Made by a program: the position numbers and the translations under genes
Shown here: in pieces, positions 31,721 to 45,780 of the stretch
Layout of the letters: each line of letters starts with the position of its first letter
How positions within the stretch are numbered: position 1 is the stretch's first letter
Source of the DNA: Diphasiastrum complanatum
Lineage: Eukaryota > Streptophyta > Lycopodiopsida > Lycopodiales > Lycopodiaceae
Length of the DNA: 64,000 nt
Direction: 5' to 3'
Assembly (NCBI GenBank): GCA_029204225.1
Contig: CM055097.1
Coordinates: forward strand, 38,869,106 to 38,933,105
The notes under the pieces: generated by a model
Told to the model about the DNA's origin: nothing
Seen by the model: the letters and a program-made list of their open reading frames with translations, nothing else
The model's database searches: none

Positions 31721-31944
31721 CTTGGATCCATCTATTTTTTTTAATTGCTTCTTAGTTTTGCAATTGCTTGTTTTTGTTTCTCCTTGATTTTCCGTTTGAT
31801 CTCAATTTGATCTTGATCTAGTCTCGATTTCATCTCGGTTTGATCTACATCACCATCCATTCTCTGATCATCTTATCCCAGAAAAAATCTGAAAAAATTA
31901 AAAAAACACAATACAAAAAATAGCCACACTTTTCGTTTTAGTTT

Positions 31945-33235
31945 ATGCATCACAAATCTGGTAGAAAATTATCAATTCTGGATCCCCCTGATTTAGGATT
32001 CATTAACGTACCTATCGAGATACCCCACAAAAATGTTAACATAGATCCACCTGTGGTGGATAATCCTAGGCCATTCATACTCCATGCAATCACGAACTTC
32101 CCAAAATCGATTTTTAAAGGCTTGATGGAAAGGGAGATCCACGATGATTCTTACAAATCTACACCCAGGTGTATAGAGCCTACAAAGATGCCTACGAAGA
32201 CGACAGCCTGCAAGAGTTGTTAAGATATTTCAACATGTGCCTAACCGATACTACGAAATATTGGTATTTCAATCTGGAGTAGCATAAACGCGATGATTGG
32301 AATATCTTGCAAGCTGAGTTCATCACCCGCTTCAAGACCACTCATTTTTTTTTCGATCCCTTCCTGCAACTAGGATGAATGCGCATGGAAAAGAAGCACG
32401 AGTCCCTCCACAACCATATAGAATGGATCAAAAGATTAAATGGAGGTTGCGACCTTAAGAGTGTCCCAGACCATAGCGTCCTAACATGGTTCATGGAAAG
32501 AATACCCAAGAGAATTAGGTAGCAGATGAAGAGACGAGACAAGTATGTCTCTTTTCAAGCAGTTTGTGTGGACGCCGCCATCAAAAGAATCAATGATAGT
32601 GAGAGCACTAGCTTTGACGATAACTTTGATGATGAAAGAAGATGCTGAAAGGAATGAAGGGCCAAGCATAAGGATAAGCTTCATGATGATGCTTCCACCT
32701 CTATGGCCAATAGTATTGACACGATCATATCTACCATAGAGAAGTTGCACACATAGAGAGTAATGAGTAGTTTAGAAAGCTCTCCACTGACCTTACCATA
32801 GCCGTTGATCAAAAACTGAAAGGCTTGCAACCTGGATCCACCCATCCTTGAAGAGAGTCCACTCGGTGTCCATACTACACTGGCAACCACATGCTCAAAA
32901 CTTTGAAAATTGAACAGGGGAAGGAATTGGATAAGCTGCCAACATTGGATGAGCAACTCCCTTGGAGGAAGACTGTTTTCAAAAAGGCTCCCGATTTAAT
33001 AAGGAGTTATGTGGCTAGTCCTAGGCAGTTGCGTATTGATCCATATTACGTGCCTATGCCATGAAGGAACAAATGGAAGGATTGCGGTGTACCATTGGAT
33101 AAAATTACCATCCATACACTGAATTGGCCAAGACATTCAGTTGTACCATATTAGTGGACTTCCATCGAGCACTTCAATCTTATGCCCAAGAATATTTATT
33201 TTCACCAGACTTCACGGTTAGATAGTCAGCCGCTG
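31945..33235 (+). pseudogene. Ty3/gypsy gag, frameshifted
   Basis: The first frame (31945-32223) gives FINVPIEIPHKNVNIDPPVV and PFILHAITNFPKSIFK, then a shift gives a Retrotrans_gag core with FNMCLTDTTKYWYFNLE and WNILQAEFITRFKTTHFFF (about 32228-32365), and further SLHNHIEWIKRLNGGCDLKS and FMERIPKRIR (to about 32520). The tail to 33235 stays open in pieces (LPTLDEQLPWRKTVFKKAPD, DPYYVPMP) but I do not recognise it. No zinc knuckle or protease was found. It lies directly before the subrepeat array and an LTR-like region. Confidence 0.65.
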
Positions 33236-33252
33236 CAAACCCGACAGTGTCG

Positions 33253-33490
33253 CCTGTCAGGAATCTCGTGTAAAAATGCAGTGTCGGCTTTTTCGCATTT
33301 TACGCCTGTCAGGAATTGCGTGTAAAAATGCAGTGTCGCCTTTTTCACCTGTCAGGAATTACGTGTAAAAATGCAGTGTCGTCTTTTTTGCAGTTTTTGC
33401 CTGTCAGGAATTACGTGCAAAAATGCAGTGTCATCTTTTTCGCATTTTTCGCCTGTCAGAAATCACAAGTAAAAATGCAGTGTCGCATTG
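33253..33490 (+). repeat. Five-copy subrepeat array (about 52 bp; one copy 43-bp spacing)
   Basis: CCTGTCAG starts at 33253, 33305, 33348, 33400 and 33452. Each unit continues with AATTACGTGTAAAAATGCAG-like sequence and TGTCG. Such arrays are typical of retroelement untranslated or U3 regions. Frames across it encode only a repeated peptide. Confidence 0.88.
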
Positions 33491-34429
33491 TTTGCATGTG
33501 GCAGTTTACATTTATTTATGCAGAATGATAGTTTACGTTCATTTATGCAGACAGACTGTTTATGGCCAATTGTCACCGCTTATCAGAAAGTAACTTCTGA
33601 GAAGAACTGGATGAATGCCAACGGACTCCAGCCAATGGCAATCGCATTTGACGACCTAATTACTTAGTATAAATCAACTGTTCATACATCTCATTATCAA
33701 GTCTTGAATGTCATTGTGAATTGTGAAAGAGTTGAGTGTTATTACATGATGCTTCTTGTGCTCTCATCAAGCAGATCGTTCACAATCAGAAAGTATTGTT
33801 GTTAGCTCTCTATCAAGCTTTCAAGCTTGAACTCTCTTGAGCATTCTAGCTCAGTCTTTTAGAGATTTATTTTAGAGTTGCTATTGCGTTATTGCTTATC
33901 AGTAAAGTTGCTTATTTCAGACTTATTCTCAGTTAGTTAGAGATAGCTTTAGAGTGCGCGGTTTCTATCCGCTATTGTCTTGCACTCATTAGCATCTGAT
34001 CTTGTTTTCTAAATCAATACTATTTTCTTATTGGGTTTAGTTTGTGTCAAAATGCATGCATCTCTGTATTACTTTTGTAGCTAATAGAAATTGTCTGAGA
34101 ATTCAATACTTTATGTTTGGCTACGTAATCACTTAGTATCTAGCGAAAGTTAGTTGCTAACGATTGAACGTGATTTCCATCACTACTGCTTTGTTCAATT
34201 TTTGATAGGCGTAGTCATGCATTGGAAGTAGGAAGTTTCTGCATTCCATTACTCACTTATATCTGACAGAAAGCTCGTCAAACCTACCAAGCAGATCGCT
34301 AGTACCTCGTGCTGAAATCTAGAGAGCTAGCGCTCTTAAAGATATTATTTATCACCTAGTGCGCAACATTTTCAAAGAAAGGCTAATGATAGCTAGCGAG
34401 TAGGAAGTCTTTTCATCCAAACGGGTTGT
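33491..34429 (+). other. LTR-like untranslated region; no gene
   Basis: T-rich DNA following the subrepeats, with a TATA-like AGTATAAATC at about 33668 and several CTATC-type motifs. It reads like an LTR or 5' leader of a gypsy-type element, but no second copy or primer site was found, so the boundaries are unknown. Confidence 0.35.
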
Positions 34430-34660
34430 CTTAGAACTTCAGGTCCAGCAGGCTGAGTAGCAGACGCAGGCACTCCAGGCCATCTTAAATCAAGTGGTTA
34501 TTGCTACAAAAGAAGACACATCGGCCACTTAGAAGCTCCTTTCAACTCGGTCAATCCAACTCTACAAGGGTCAACAAGCTATCCATGAGGCTGCTCTAGC
34601 CACACGAGATACGGAGGTGGCTATTCTACATACCATGCTAGCAGTCCCTCAAGGATATTG
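34430..34660 (+). pseudogene. Coiled-coil gag-like fragment with stops
   Basis: One frame reads VVLELQVQQAE, TQALQAILNQVVIATKEDTS, STRSIQLYKGQQAIHEAALA and TRDTEVAILHTMLAVPQG with two internal TAG codons. Its Gln/Leu/Ala heptads suggest a coiled coil. It may be the start of a retroelement ORF; no conserved domain was seen. The rest to 35150 shows no gene. Confidence 0.3.
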
Positions 34661-35150
34661 AAGACAAGCTAAAGGTGATCAAGAAGTAGTTCACGGCCAT
34701 TCTAGAGTTCTCCACTACTCTAGATAGTAATCTTCCTCTTATTTTTCAGTGTTCAATTAGATTAGCTTTCTATTATTTTTCTTTGCCATTCCTGGCTCCC
34801 CCCATCTCAAATTCTGAAATTCTTCAATGTTATCAACTTGCTTCGGAGGCCAATAAGAATATTTTTGTTCTTGTCATCCTTACTAGATTCATCCAAGTTA
34901 AGGACTTTGGCTATTTCTATGATATTTTCCTTTGCGCCATTATAAATTTTCTTCAAGATTGACATTTCCAATTATAGCTAGATCACATGCAAGATCTCCC
35001 CCCTCTTCGTTCCACCCTCGTTCCTCCCTTCACCTTCACAACAAGCACATGTACAGTGCACGCTCGAGTATAAACTAGCAGTGTCATTTGAGCCAATATC
35101 ATAAGTCTTGGTAGAGCACATCAACCACTGCCCCACGACTGCACCTTCGC

Positions 35151-35871
35151 GTGCTCTACTACCACTACTACCAGTATCACCCCGCCACCCTCATCCTCTA
35201 CTACAATGCAGCAATGGCACACTATAATGCCATTGTCCAAGATCCCTCCATCTGCCATCCTTGTGCCATTTTCGACTATCTATTCATCGAATCCACCTCC
35301 ACTATCGACCACAAATACCTCCAGCTCACATTCCCTCATTTCAACCTCCAAAATGGCAAAGTCCGCACCTTTGACCAAGACATCCACTATGTTGTGCAGG
35401 TCGAAGCCACCACCTGCACCTTCCAAGCTGATCCCACCATGCTTGGTCTCAAGTACGCCTCACCATCTTGCACCACCATTACTTCACCACCTCCAATCAC
35501 CGCTGCTTCTCCGCCTCGCACCGCCTCATCTCCTCCACCTACCCCACTCTAACGACACTTGTGGTGGACCTACTGCGATACATCAATGTTGGTTCCAGAA
35601 AATCTATGTTGTACCTGATGTAGAACGACCGACACTCTTCGTCAAACAATATCCAGATGTCACGACAAGAGGCGATTATACATTACCAAGAAAAGTGGAA
35701 GACCGTCTGAAGCTGACACCTTCCAACCTAATAGCCCTTCTGCATCCTCAACCAGATTGGTGGAAGGCGGTGCTCATACGCAGCCTCGAGCTCCTTAAGG
35801 AATATCTTATGGCTCTGGCAACAATGAGGGCAGATCCATTGTTCCGTCCAATGCCCAAAAAACGAGCCTAG
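35151..35871 (+). pseudogene. Unclassified overlapping ORFs, Pro/Ser/His-rich
   Basis: Two plus-strand frames overlap: 35151-35552 (FDYLFIESTSTIDHKYLQLT, FNLQNGKVRTFDQDIHYVVQ) and 35206-35871, whose later part (FQKIYVVPDVERPTLFVKQY, SPSNLIALLHPQPDWWKAVL-like) looks more protein-like than its low-complexity beginning. The best reading is one frame switching to the other by a shift near 35550. I know no match. It may belong to the retroelement with the LTR-like region at 33491-34429. Confidence 0.3.
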
Positions 35872-35926
35872 TCAGCGCTGACAACTCCCAACGTCGAAGC
35901 TTATAATTGGCCCATAAAATGAGAAC

Positions 35927-36352
35927 ATGATTGGAAAACTATTGTCGGCCCTCAACCAGTTTCTCATCGACGCGACTAATTCTACAAATTCAATCATTTT
36001 GGAAGCCTATTATAATGTGGAGACTATCATGATTGCGGCCAAAGTGGATACTAGATGGGATCTTTGCTTCGGCAAGTATTGTTTCAATCTGAATAAAAGC
36101 TTCAAATCAATGGCTATAGAGGATCAGATCCCTCTATACCAGACCTACCATCACTTGTCTACAACGTCCTTTGTCAACATAACGAGGTCGGAACAATGGT
36201 ATATGATGGGTTTTATCGAAAACATGCAACCGTTGTTCGGCCCAATCTATGCACAATCCTTAAAGCGTAGCTCATTGTGCCCATGGTTTGTCCGATTGGT
36301 CGTTGCGACCCACCACCAAAATCAAGATATTGAAGATAAGAAGAGCAAATAG
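35927..36352 (+). CDS. Unidentified ORF, 141 aa
   Basis: An ATG-started open frame, MIGKLLSALNQFLIDATNST, VDTRWDLCFGKYCFNLNKSF, GFIENMQPLFGPIYAQSLKR, with ordinary composition and a charged C-terminus (NQDIEDKKSK). It follows the 35151-35871 frames and may be their continuation. No family was recognised. A poly(A) run of 12 follows at about 36397, which could be a retrotransposition or low-complexity mark. Confidence 0.35.
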   Translation: MIGKLLSALNQFLIDATNSTNSIILEAYYNVETIMIAAKVDTRWDLCFGKYCFNLNKSFKSMAIEDQIPLYQTYHHLSTTSFVNITRSEQWYMMGFIENMQPLFGPIYAQSLKRSSLCPWFVRLVVATHHQNQDIEDKKSK

Positions 36353-37187
36353 ATAGAACAAGCTCAATGAGCTATCGATCTAGCATCTGTATCCTTAAAA
36401 AAAAAAAAATTCAACAAAAAACATTTGTTGACTAATTTTTATTTTTTGTTTTTCACTGTTCTTTCAGTTTCTCCTTTTTTATTTTTCATTATTTATTTTG
36501 TACGTACACCCTCTTTGTTCCCTCTTCTATGCATAAATTATTGCCGCAATGTTTTCCCATACTTTTTATGCCATTTCTCGTCTCCCTATCTTCTTTTTCA
36601 CTTTCCTTTCACACGGCCTCCAGGTTCACATCGCCATGCCGCCCACGTCAAAGACTTACATAGCTGGTATGGGACTATCACCAAATTTGCATTGGGGGCA
36701 TGTTAGAATATTTTCATGAAGATTCTTGTAATGAATTTCGACTATAATAAGCGTATGAATGAAAGTGGAATCAAGCCACCAAACTACAACAGAGAGCATC
36801 AACAAATCAATGACAAGAGAGCTCCAGAATCTAAACCTACCAAGAGTGCCAATACCAAAGAAATCGACAAGTAGCGGACTGGCCAATGAGTGAAAACAAA
36901 GCCAAATGCCTCTCAACCATATTTTACGGCGACGGGAATAAAAGCATGGCCAAGTCCACAAAACTAATAAATCTACCAAAAATGTAATGTCAAACACCCG
37001 TAGAAGGTGCATTGTACTCGCAAGTTTATGGCACGAGAATTAGAGATAGATTAGATCTCAAATGGGCCCAAAGTGAAAAGAGACCCAAGTAGTTAAAAAT
37101 GCAATTTGGTTTTAAAACCTTTGTAAAGTTAAGTTGCTATGGCACATGATTTTGGGTGAATAAAAAATCCTAACCCTAGGAATGTCT
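36353..37187. other. No gene recognised
   Basis: T-rich then A-rich DNA. The frame at 36656-37012 on the minus strand lacks motifs and is not supported. Confidence 0.3.
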
Positions 37188-37244
37188 CTATAAGGGCATG
37201 TGACACCATTTTTGAGCCACCTTTTTCATTTGCAAAAGAATAGA

Positions 37245-38464
<1,220 letters not shown>

Positions 38465-38480
<16 letters not shown>

Positions 38481-39234
38481 TTTAACTACATTCTTGAGAA
38501 TTGAATAATGTAGATTCTGAGAGGATGGAAAGAGCAGGTACTACAGAATCTCAGTCTAAACTCCTTAAGAAACAAGTAGGATTAGCATACTCCCAACTGC
38601 AAGAAAAAACCTAGTCTCAACTCCATTTCAACAAAATGATAGGTGGAACTAATACTGGAAATTGTTCAGAGAAAGTCTGTTTGAAAGTTTAGAACCCAAT
38701 ATTTTCCTAAAGATAACAAAGGGCCTTAGTTTATTAGCATATACAGTGGCTATCACAATAATCTAAGAGTAGTATTCATGATTCTAGCACCATCATTCTT
38801 AACCCAGAGCATACACATAAACCAGTCTTGCAGAAGCTAAAACTCAAATTTCAGAGGAGAGTGTAACATCCTACTGGGGAATAACAATCTTGAAAATTAT
38901 AGGAAGTCCATAACCAAATCTATATCACCAGAGAATCAACAAAACATAAGTAGACTATCCAATCTGTGAACACACCCAGCAGTGTGAAGATCCCATCAAG
39001 AACCTCCAGCAACCAGTGAAAAGAAAGAGAGCTTGAACCCATTGCACACCACCATAACCTCATCACAGATTTTTCAGAAGCCTTATTCAGCAGAACGTCT
39101 GCCCACTTTTATAGGCCTGGAGCCCACCCATTTCCTTCATTTTGCCATTTTGTTTTCCTTCTTTCTTTTCTCAGCCCTTCAGCAGTCTCTTCCAAAACAT
39201 TGAATGCTATTTCAGCATGAGCCTATGTAGAATA
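38465..39234 (+). repeat. Dispersed repeat, 770 bp, copy 1
   Basis: It matches 57113-57890 in the same orientation, from GTTTCCATAG to CCTATGTAGAATA, with scattered substitutions and small indels. No coding is seen. It has neither clear LTR ends nor inverted ends, so its class is unknown; a solo LTR with diverged ends is possible. Confidence 0.85.
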
Positions 39235-39795
39235 GCTCCTCATGCCTATTAGTCTTCTTGATATGAGGTCTTCAACCACTTGAACCCCCAAATCCCAAAT
39301 AAGGCCTCCTCTTGTATTAAAAGTGATTTGGCCTTTTTGGCATGTGGCTAATAAGTTTGGCCTCATGCCTATTGCCATGTGTTTTTCTTTTTCTTTTTCC
39401 TTTAAGCTACTTAATGAGATTCCTTTTGCTTTTATCCATGTGGCTATTAGGAGACCCATAGCATTTTTAGCTTTTGGTACAATGGTCACCAAGTCATACT
39501 CTCTTCCCTTGTCATTGGCCCTCCTTTTAATTTTTCACTTTGTAAGCCCCCTTTACCTTGCTCTTAGACTTTGTCGAATTTTTTGTTTTTTGCTTGCGTG
39601 TGTGGTAACTGAGCCCCCTCCCCATATTGAGCAACAACCTGAAAACACAGTACTTTGGCTTTTATATTAGTATCGAAAATCACAATACATTACAATATTT
39701 TGGCATAGTGGCTGGAACTATATTATAGGCCGATTTTTTAAAGGCCGTCAAAATTTTAAAGGCCAGTTCTAAGGCCAAAACAAATTTTACAAAGC
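39235..39795. other. No gene recognised
   Basis: The frames on either strand have a hydrophobic bias only. At about 39728-39776 GGCCGTCAAAATTTTAAAGG-like words repeat (three GGCC groups spaced by A/T), just before the truncated copia gag at 39796. Confidence 0.35.
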
Positions 39796-42700
39796 ATGAA
39801 GAGGAGTGATGAGAGTGCACAGGATTATGTGCTCAGAATCAAGTCTCTCAATAGGGAGTTAGCTTCCATTCGAAAGAAGATTCAAGGTGGTGAGCTTGTT
39901 CAGATTGTCCTTAATGGTCTAGGAAGTGACTTTTCAAATTTGGTCCAAAGCTTTGCAATCCAAGACACTTTGCCCACTATAGAAAAGCTTCATAGTGTAT
40001 TAGTGGCTGAAGAGTGTAGGATGATGCATACCAATGCAAGAATGAATGTTATTTCTCTGCAGGATGGTGATGAGAAAGGTAACTTTTCATTCAAAGGCAA
40101 GAAGAAGACCAATGGCAAGAAGAAGCACTTCAAGGGAACCAAGGAGGAGGATGAGGCTTCAAGCTCAAAGGGCAAGATCAAAGACAAGTCCAAGTACAAA
40201 TGTTTTTTCTGTGGAAAGAAATGACATTTTGCATTAGAATGTCTCAAGAAGAAGAAGGCACAAGAGAGCAAACAAAGCAGCATTGCACATAAGGAGGAGG
40301 AGGATGAAGAAGAGTCATCCTTGATGGTTTCCAACAAACCACCATCATCCAAAAGCAACACCAATGATTCTTGGTGGATTGATAGTGGGGCTAGTTCTCA
40401 CTATGAATATCAAAAGGACATTTTCTCCAGACATTTTCTCCACTTTACTTTCTTAGAATGATTTACATAGATCAATTTTTATGTTCCTAAGTTAACCAAG
40501 AATTTTCTTAGTGTTGGCCAATTAATGGATAATGGCCTTGATGTACAATTTAAGCGTGGAGTTTGTTCCATTCTTAGAAAGGATGAATGTATAGCCAAAG
40601 GCTTTAAGCAAGGTAGATTGTTTAAGGTTGATGCCAATATTGTGCTGGAGAGTGTTAACTTGGCAAAGGTGGAGTTATCAAAGGTGAAACTATGGCACAA
40701 AAGGTTGGGCCACCCCAACTTCAAAGCCATGGAATCTATGGTTGCAAAGGAACTTGCAGTTGGACTCCCCAAGCATTTGTCAAAGTGTGGGGAGATATGT
40801 GAAGCATGCAGCCTCTCAAAGGCTCACAAACTACCCTTCTCAAGATCTACATCAAGGTCAAGCTCTCCTCTTGAACTCATCCACTCGAATGTTCATAACT
40901 TTTCACATGAGTCTAATGGTGGTGCCAAATATTATGTAATATTCATCGATGACTATTCTAGATATTGTTGGATGTACCTCTTGTCTAGCAAAGCTATGGT
41001 GTTTGATTCTTTTGTAGAGTTCAAGAATTTGGTAGAAAATCAACTTAGTACCAAGATTAAGGTATTAAGGAGTGATAATGAAGGTGAATATATCTCCAAT
41101 AAGTTTATTGACTTTTGTAATTCTAATGGCATAAAGAGGGAGTTGTCACCCCTCAACAAAATGGAGTGAGTGAGACGAGAAATAGAACTCTTTGTGAGTG
41201 TGCTAAGGCCTTAAGGCTAGATGCATCTCTATCCAAACCATTTTGGGGTGAAGCAATAACTTGTGCTAATTATTTGTGCAATAGATTGCCTAACCAAGCC
41301 ATTGGAGGAATCACACCATTTGAAGCTCTATTTGGAGAGAAGCCCAATCTCAAGGATCTCAAAGTTTTTGGATCCACTTGCTATGTACACCAATCCTTGG
41401 ATACAAGGAAGAAGGATGATGCAACCTCCATCAAAGGCATCTTCGTGGGATATGGTGAGAATAGCAAAGGATATAGAGTCTTCAATCCCATCACTAGCAA
41501 TGTGATAGTGAGTAGGGATGTTATTTTTTATGAAGGACATGCTTGGGATTTCGATGATAATGCTACTAATCATCTTGATGCCAAGGATCATGCTAGGATG
41601 GAGGAGGAGCTTCCAAATGAAAAAGAACTTGAGGATCCACCTCAAGATGCAAGAACTCCGAGAATTCCAAGAAGATCTACAAGGGCAAGGACCAAGCCAT
41701 TGAGGCTCACCTATGATGGTCAAGGTGATCAAAGGGAAGGCTCATCATCTTTCACATATTACACCTTTCTTACTTCAATGTTAAATGAGCCAACATGCTA
41801 TGAAGATGCTTGTAGATCTAAAAGTTGGATGGATGTTATGCAAGTAGAGTATGATGCTCTCATTGAGAATCATACTTGGGATCTTGTGAATCTTCCTCAA
41901 GGGAAGAAACCACTTGATTGCAAGTGGGTGTTTAAATTGAAGTATAATCAAGATGGATCAATAAGCAAGCATAAAGCTAGGCTTGTAGCCAAAGGTCTTT
42001 TACAAACCAAAGACATTGATTATGATGAGACTTTTGCTCCCGTGGCTAAGCTTGTTACTATCAGGTTGATCAATAGTCTTCCTACAACCTTCAATTGGGA
42101 GCTATTCCAACTTGATTTCACAAATGCTTTCCTCAATGGTTATTTGGAGAAGAGATCTACGTGAGGCAACTCGAGGGCTTCATCAAGGCAAAGCATGAAG
42201 AAAGGTGTGTTTCTTGAAGAAGAACCTTTATGGGCTCAAGCAAACACCTAGAGCATGGTACTCTAGGCTAAACTCTTTTCTCATTTTCATCAATTTTGTA
42301 GTGAGTGCCTATGATCCATCATTGTACATTATGGCATGATCATTATTCTTGTTTTGTATGTAGATGACATTATCTTGAGTGGTAATGATCTAGATGGAAT
42401 TAGAGATGTAAAAATTGCTTTGGCAAAAGAGTTTCAGATGGTAGATCTCGGCCTCTTAAGCTTCATTCTTGGAATAGAGGTTATTAGAGGATGTGACTTT
42501 AGCTTTATTTGTCAATCTAAATATGCTACATCCATCCTAGATAGATTTGGAATGAAGAATTGTAAAGGCATTGAGACACCAATGGAGCAACATGTAAAAG
42601 CATCTATTGATGGTGATGAAACATCCTTTGAGGACATTACATTATATAGAAGGCTTATTGGCTCCTGGATTTATTTAACTCTAAATAGACCTGATCTTAG

Positions 42701-43372
42701 TTTTAGTATTGAAAAGTTAAGCCAATTCATGCAAAGTCTTCTAGTTTCACATTGGAAATGGCCAAAAGAGTTCTTAGATACATTTCATCTACTAAGAATT
42801 TTGGCATTTTGTATAGAGGAACCAATATTGGCTTAAGAGCCTATAGTGATTCGGATTTTGTAGGTGAAAAAGTGGATAGAAAATCAACAAGTGCTTTTGC
42901 CACCTTTCTACGTGATGGAGTAGTATCATGGCTTTCCAAAAAGTAAGATACCATCTCCTTATCTTCCATAGAATCCGAGTAGAAGGCCTTGACATCAACA
43001 TGCAAGGAGGTCTTGTGGTTCAAAAGGCTATTGGTGGAGCTTCATGTCATGGAGGAGGAGATCTCTATCATCTATTGTGATAACCAATCAGCCCAATCAC
43101 TTGCAACTAATCCTACATTCCATGCAAGGAGCAAACACATCGAAATTGCTCATCATTTTGTGAGGGAGAAAGTGCAAGCCAAAGAGATCAAGCTCCAACA
43201 TGTGTCATCATCAAGTTGCTTGGCTGATTTGTTTATTAAATCTTTACCTAAAGATTCATTTGTCAAGATTAGATCTTCAATTGGAGTGATTGATAAAAGT
43301 ATTGTTGTTTCCAAGGTTAGATTTGAGGAGGAGTGTGAAAAATTGCCTACATTGGCAAATCTAGCCATGTAG
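39796..43372 (+). pseudogene. Ty1/copia gag-pol, 5'-truncated, frameshifted
   Basis: Begins inside gag (LNRELASIRKKIQGGELVQI). The knuckle CFFCGKK ends in a TGA where Gly-His should follow (40222-40224). Protease motif WWIDSGASSHY is at about 40374-40404. Pre-integrase and integrase are in 40525-41169 (KLWHKRLGHPNFKAMES; FIDDYSRYCW; LRSDNEGEY); the first catalytic Asp appears as Asn in LIHSNVHN. A frameshift at about 41150 splits integrase before NGVSE. Frame 41166-42164 carries the integrase end and RT (KARLVAKGLLQTKDIDYDET). Another shift near 42160, then LYVDDIILSGND at 42350-42390 and RNase H in 42752-43372 (YSDSDF; DNQSAQSLA; FHARSKHIEIAHH). The last frame ends 13 codons inside the 3' LTR. 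Confidence 0.9.
43325..43333 (+). other. Polypurine tract
   Basis: GAGGAGGAG directly before the TGTGAAA LTR start, the same as in the 7616-11033 element. Confidence 0.8.
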
Positions 43373-44025
43373 AATATTGTATATTTTGTCAATATTTTTT
43401 CGTTAGACACTTGAATGGCCAAAGTGCCACTTGTCAATCCACACCTAATGTAGGTAACCACGAGTCAAGAGGAGTGATTGTGTCCATTTGGTAGTGATTC
43501 CTACTTTGTAGGATCTAGACCATGATTTATGTTGAGATTTGTACCTATTAGGCACCTACCAAGCATGACTCTTGGATCTAGGCTAGGGTTTTTACTATAG
43601 GATAAGAGAGTTGAGTCTACTTCCTTATTACATGCTGGATTTTCACCTAAATTTGCAAAGGAAGTGTCTTTTACTATGTATTTCCATTCTCCATAGTGAG
43701 AAGATAGAAATTTTTTGGAGCCTCAAGGAGAAACTCGGATTTTCTCTCTATGTATGGTGATTGTGTTTGATTCCAATGTAACTAAGCTTTGGCACACTTT
43801 AAAATTTGTCTACAGGCCATACTATAGCCTGATTTTCACACGTGGAAACTTGGATTATAGTTTAGGAACAAGTTTTTTATTGTCTCTACTTGTTTTCTAT
43901 CAAGCTGCTAAACTAGATCTTGTTTTCTGTTGAGTAGTATCTGATAGATTGTTCAACAAGCACACAATCAACCTTGTGGATCATTCAAAGATCCATTTAT
44001 GGTCCTTAGTACTGTACTTTCAACA
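43334..44025 (+). repeat. 3' LTR of the 39796 copia element, about 692 bp
   Basis: Starts TGTGAAA and ends TTTCAACA. It aligns along its whole length to the reverse complement of 7616-8320: shared are ATGGCCAAA, CCTAATGTAGGT, AAGTCAAGAG, CTACCAAGCAT, TTCCTTATTACATGCTGG, AGTGAGAAGATAGAA and TCCATTTATGGTCCT. The 5' LTR is missing because the element is truncated. Confidence 0.85.
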
Positions 44026-44112
44026 ATTGGAGTATAAGAATATTGACTTGTTACTCATTGTAGATAAGTTTTTTCTTCTGACTTCTTGCTGCAATAGACT
44101 TGTTGTCAGCTT

Positions 44113-44621
44113 CTAGAGTGATAGCACAGAAGTACTGCTTAAAAGCAATACCAAATTGTCATAGGAGGGTGAAACACTAGGAAGAAGAGAGATTGTAGAG
44201 TCTTCTTCTGAAATAGAAAAATCTATTACAGGTAATTGATTCAGCAACTGCTTGAAATCATTCAATTGATCACTAACCGAGGTGCCTTCGCTCGTTTTGA
44301 GTGTAAGGACCTTCTTTCTCATAAAGAGACGAGTCGATACATATGAAGTCTCATAATCCCACGCTTCTTTGTAGGTGGTACTATTTGATACATGAGCAAT
44401 CTGAGTGTCTTTCAGATTCAAGGATAGAATGGCAAGAGCTTTGCCATCCATTGCTTCCCATGCTAGGAGCAATTTAGGTTCTACTGGTCTAGTTATTGCA
44501 CTATTTACGTATCCTCATAGCTCTTTTTCGATCAAGATCATCCTCATCTTGAATTTTCACATGTGAAAATCATCTCCGTTGAACTTGTTAATCAAACGGA
44601 TCTCTGAGGTTGAATCTTCCA
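44113..44621 (-). pseudogene. Ty1/copia gag N-terminal half, minus strand
   Basis: From an ATG at about 44621 the frame opens MEDSTSEIRLINKFNGDDFH, the DUF4219-like start of copia gag, with two early stops. The open part, 44472-44113, reads LLLAWEAMDGKALAILSLNL, TTYKEAWDYETSYVSTRLFM, VSDQLNDFKQLLNQLPVIDF and SISEEDSTISLLPSVSPSYD, a full UBN2-type gag core. The frame ends at about 44113 and the 44026-44112 sequence does not continue it, so the rest of the element is missing. The primer site and LTR lie upstream at 44731-44744 and 44748. Confidence 0.82.
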
Positions 44622-44730
44622 TTATGATCAATGAACAAAGATTGAACACAAACAGAATATAAATTAGCTCTAAAAAAATGAGAACATATTAGGTTCTTTT
44701 ATATATCCTAGACTCTAGTAGATCCAAAAC

Positions 44731-44744
44731 CTGCTCTGATACCA
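44731..44744 (-). other. Primer binding site (tRNA-iMet)
   Basis: The minus strand reads TGGTATCAGAGCAG, the standard plant copia form, 110 bp before the gag ATG at 44621. Confidence 0.85.
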
Positions 44745-44747
44745 ATC

Positions 44748-45330
<583 letters not shown>

Positions 45331-45780
45331 AAAATCTCTGTTGGAGTATTTTCATGCATCATCTCATTATTTTTCTAATGTTCATTTTCTTATATAGCTA
45401 TTGGATGATATTGTATAATTCTATTTTACAATTACAAGATCATTAACAGCTATTTATTTGATCAATAGATTGGTTATTGACAGAGCGTGAAGACGTAAAC
45501 AAGTTGTACATGAAATCCTGTGTAAATCTGCAGTTGGTCGCATTCTTCACAAAACCATTTTAGGGTCTCGGCTTCTGGGCTTTTGAGATATGAATAGTGT
45601 CACATTCCTCGCAAAAACTTTGGTGCTCGATTGCTCAAAAAGTTAAGTAGGACACTTTGTCGGATTTCCCAAAAAATGCGAACTATCCGAAAACAGCTCA
45701 TTTCTGCAGACTGCTTTGAGGGAGTAATTTACATGAGTGAATTGGAGGGCAGTTAGGATGAGTAGGAGATAGATTAAACT
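45331..45780. other. No gene recognised
   Basis: AT-rich DNA between the LTR and the copia gag piece at 45781. No supported frame. Confidence 0.3.

Noticed and set aside
33253-33490. CRISPR-like array
   Set aside because: Units are continuous direct repeats with no unique spacers, and the DNA is plant nuclear; a subrepeat array explains it.
33316-33528. Repeated-peptide frame over the subrepeats
   Set aside because: The periodicity follows the 52-bp DNA unit and stops shortly after it.
39323-39670. Hydrophobic 115-aa frame
   Set aside because: No homologous motif, biased composition, and it lies between a dispersed repeat and a truncated copia gag.
41328-41732. 134-aa minus-strand frame
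   Set aside because: Shadow of the copia integrase/RT region on the plus strand.
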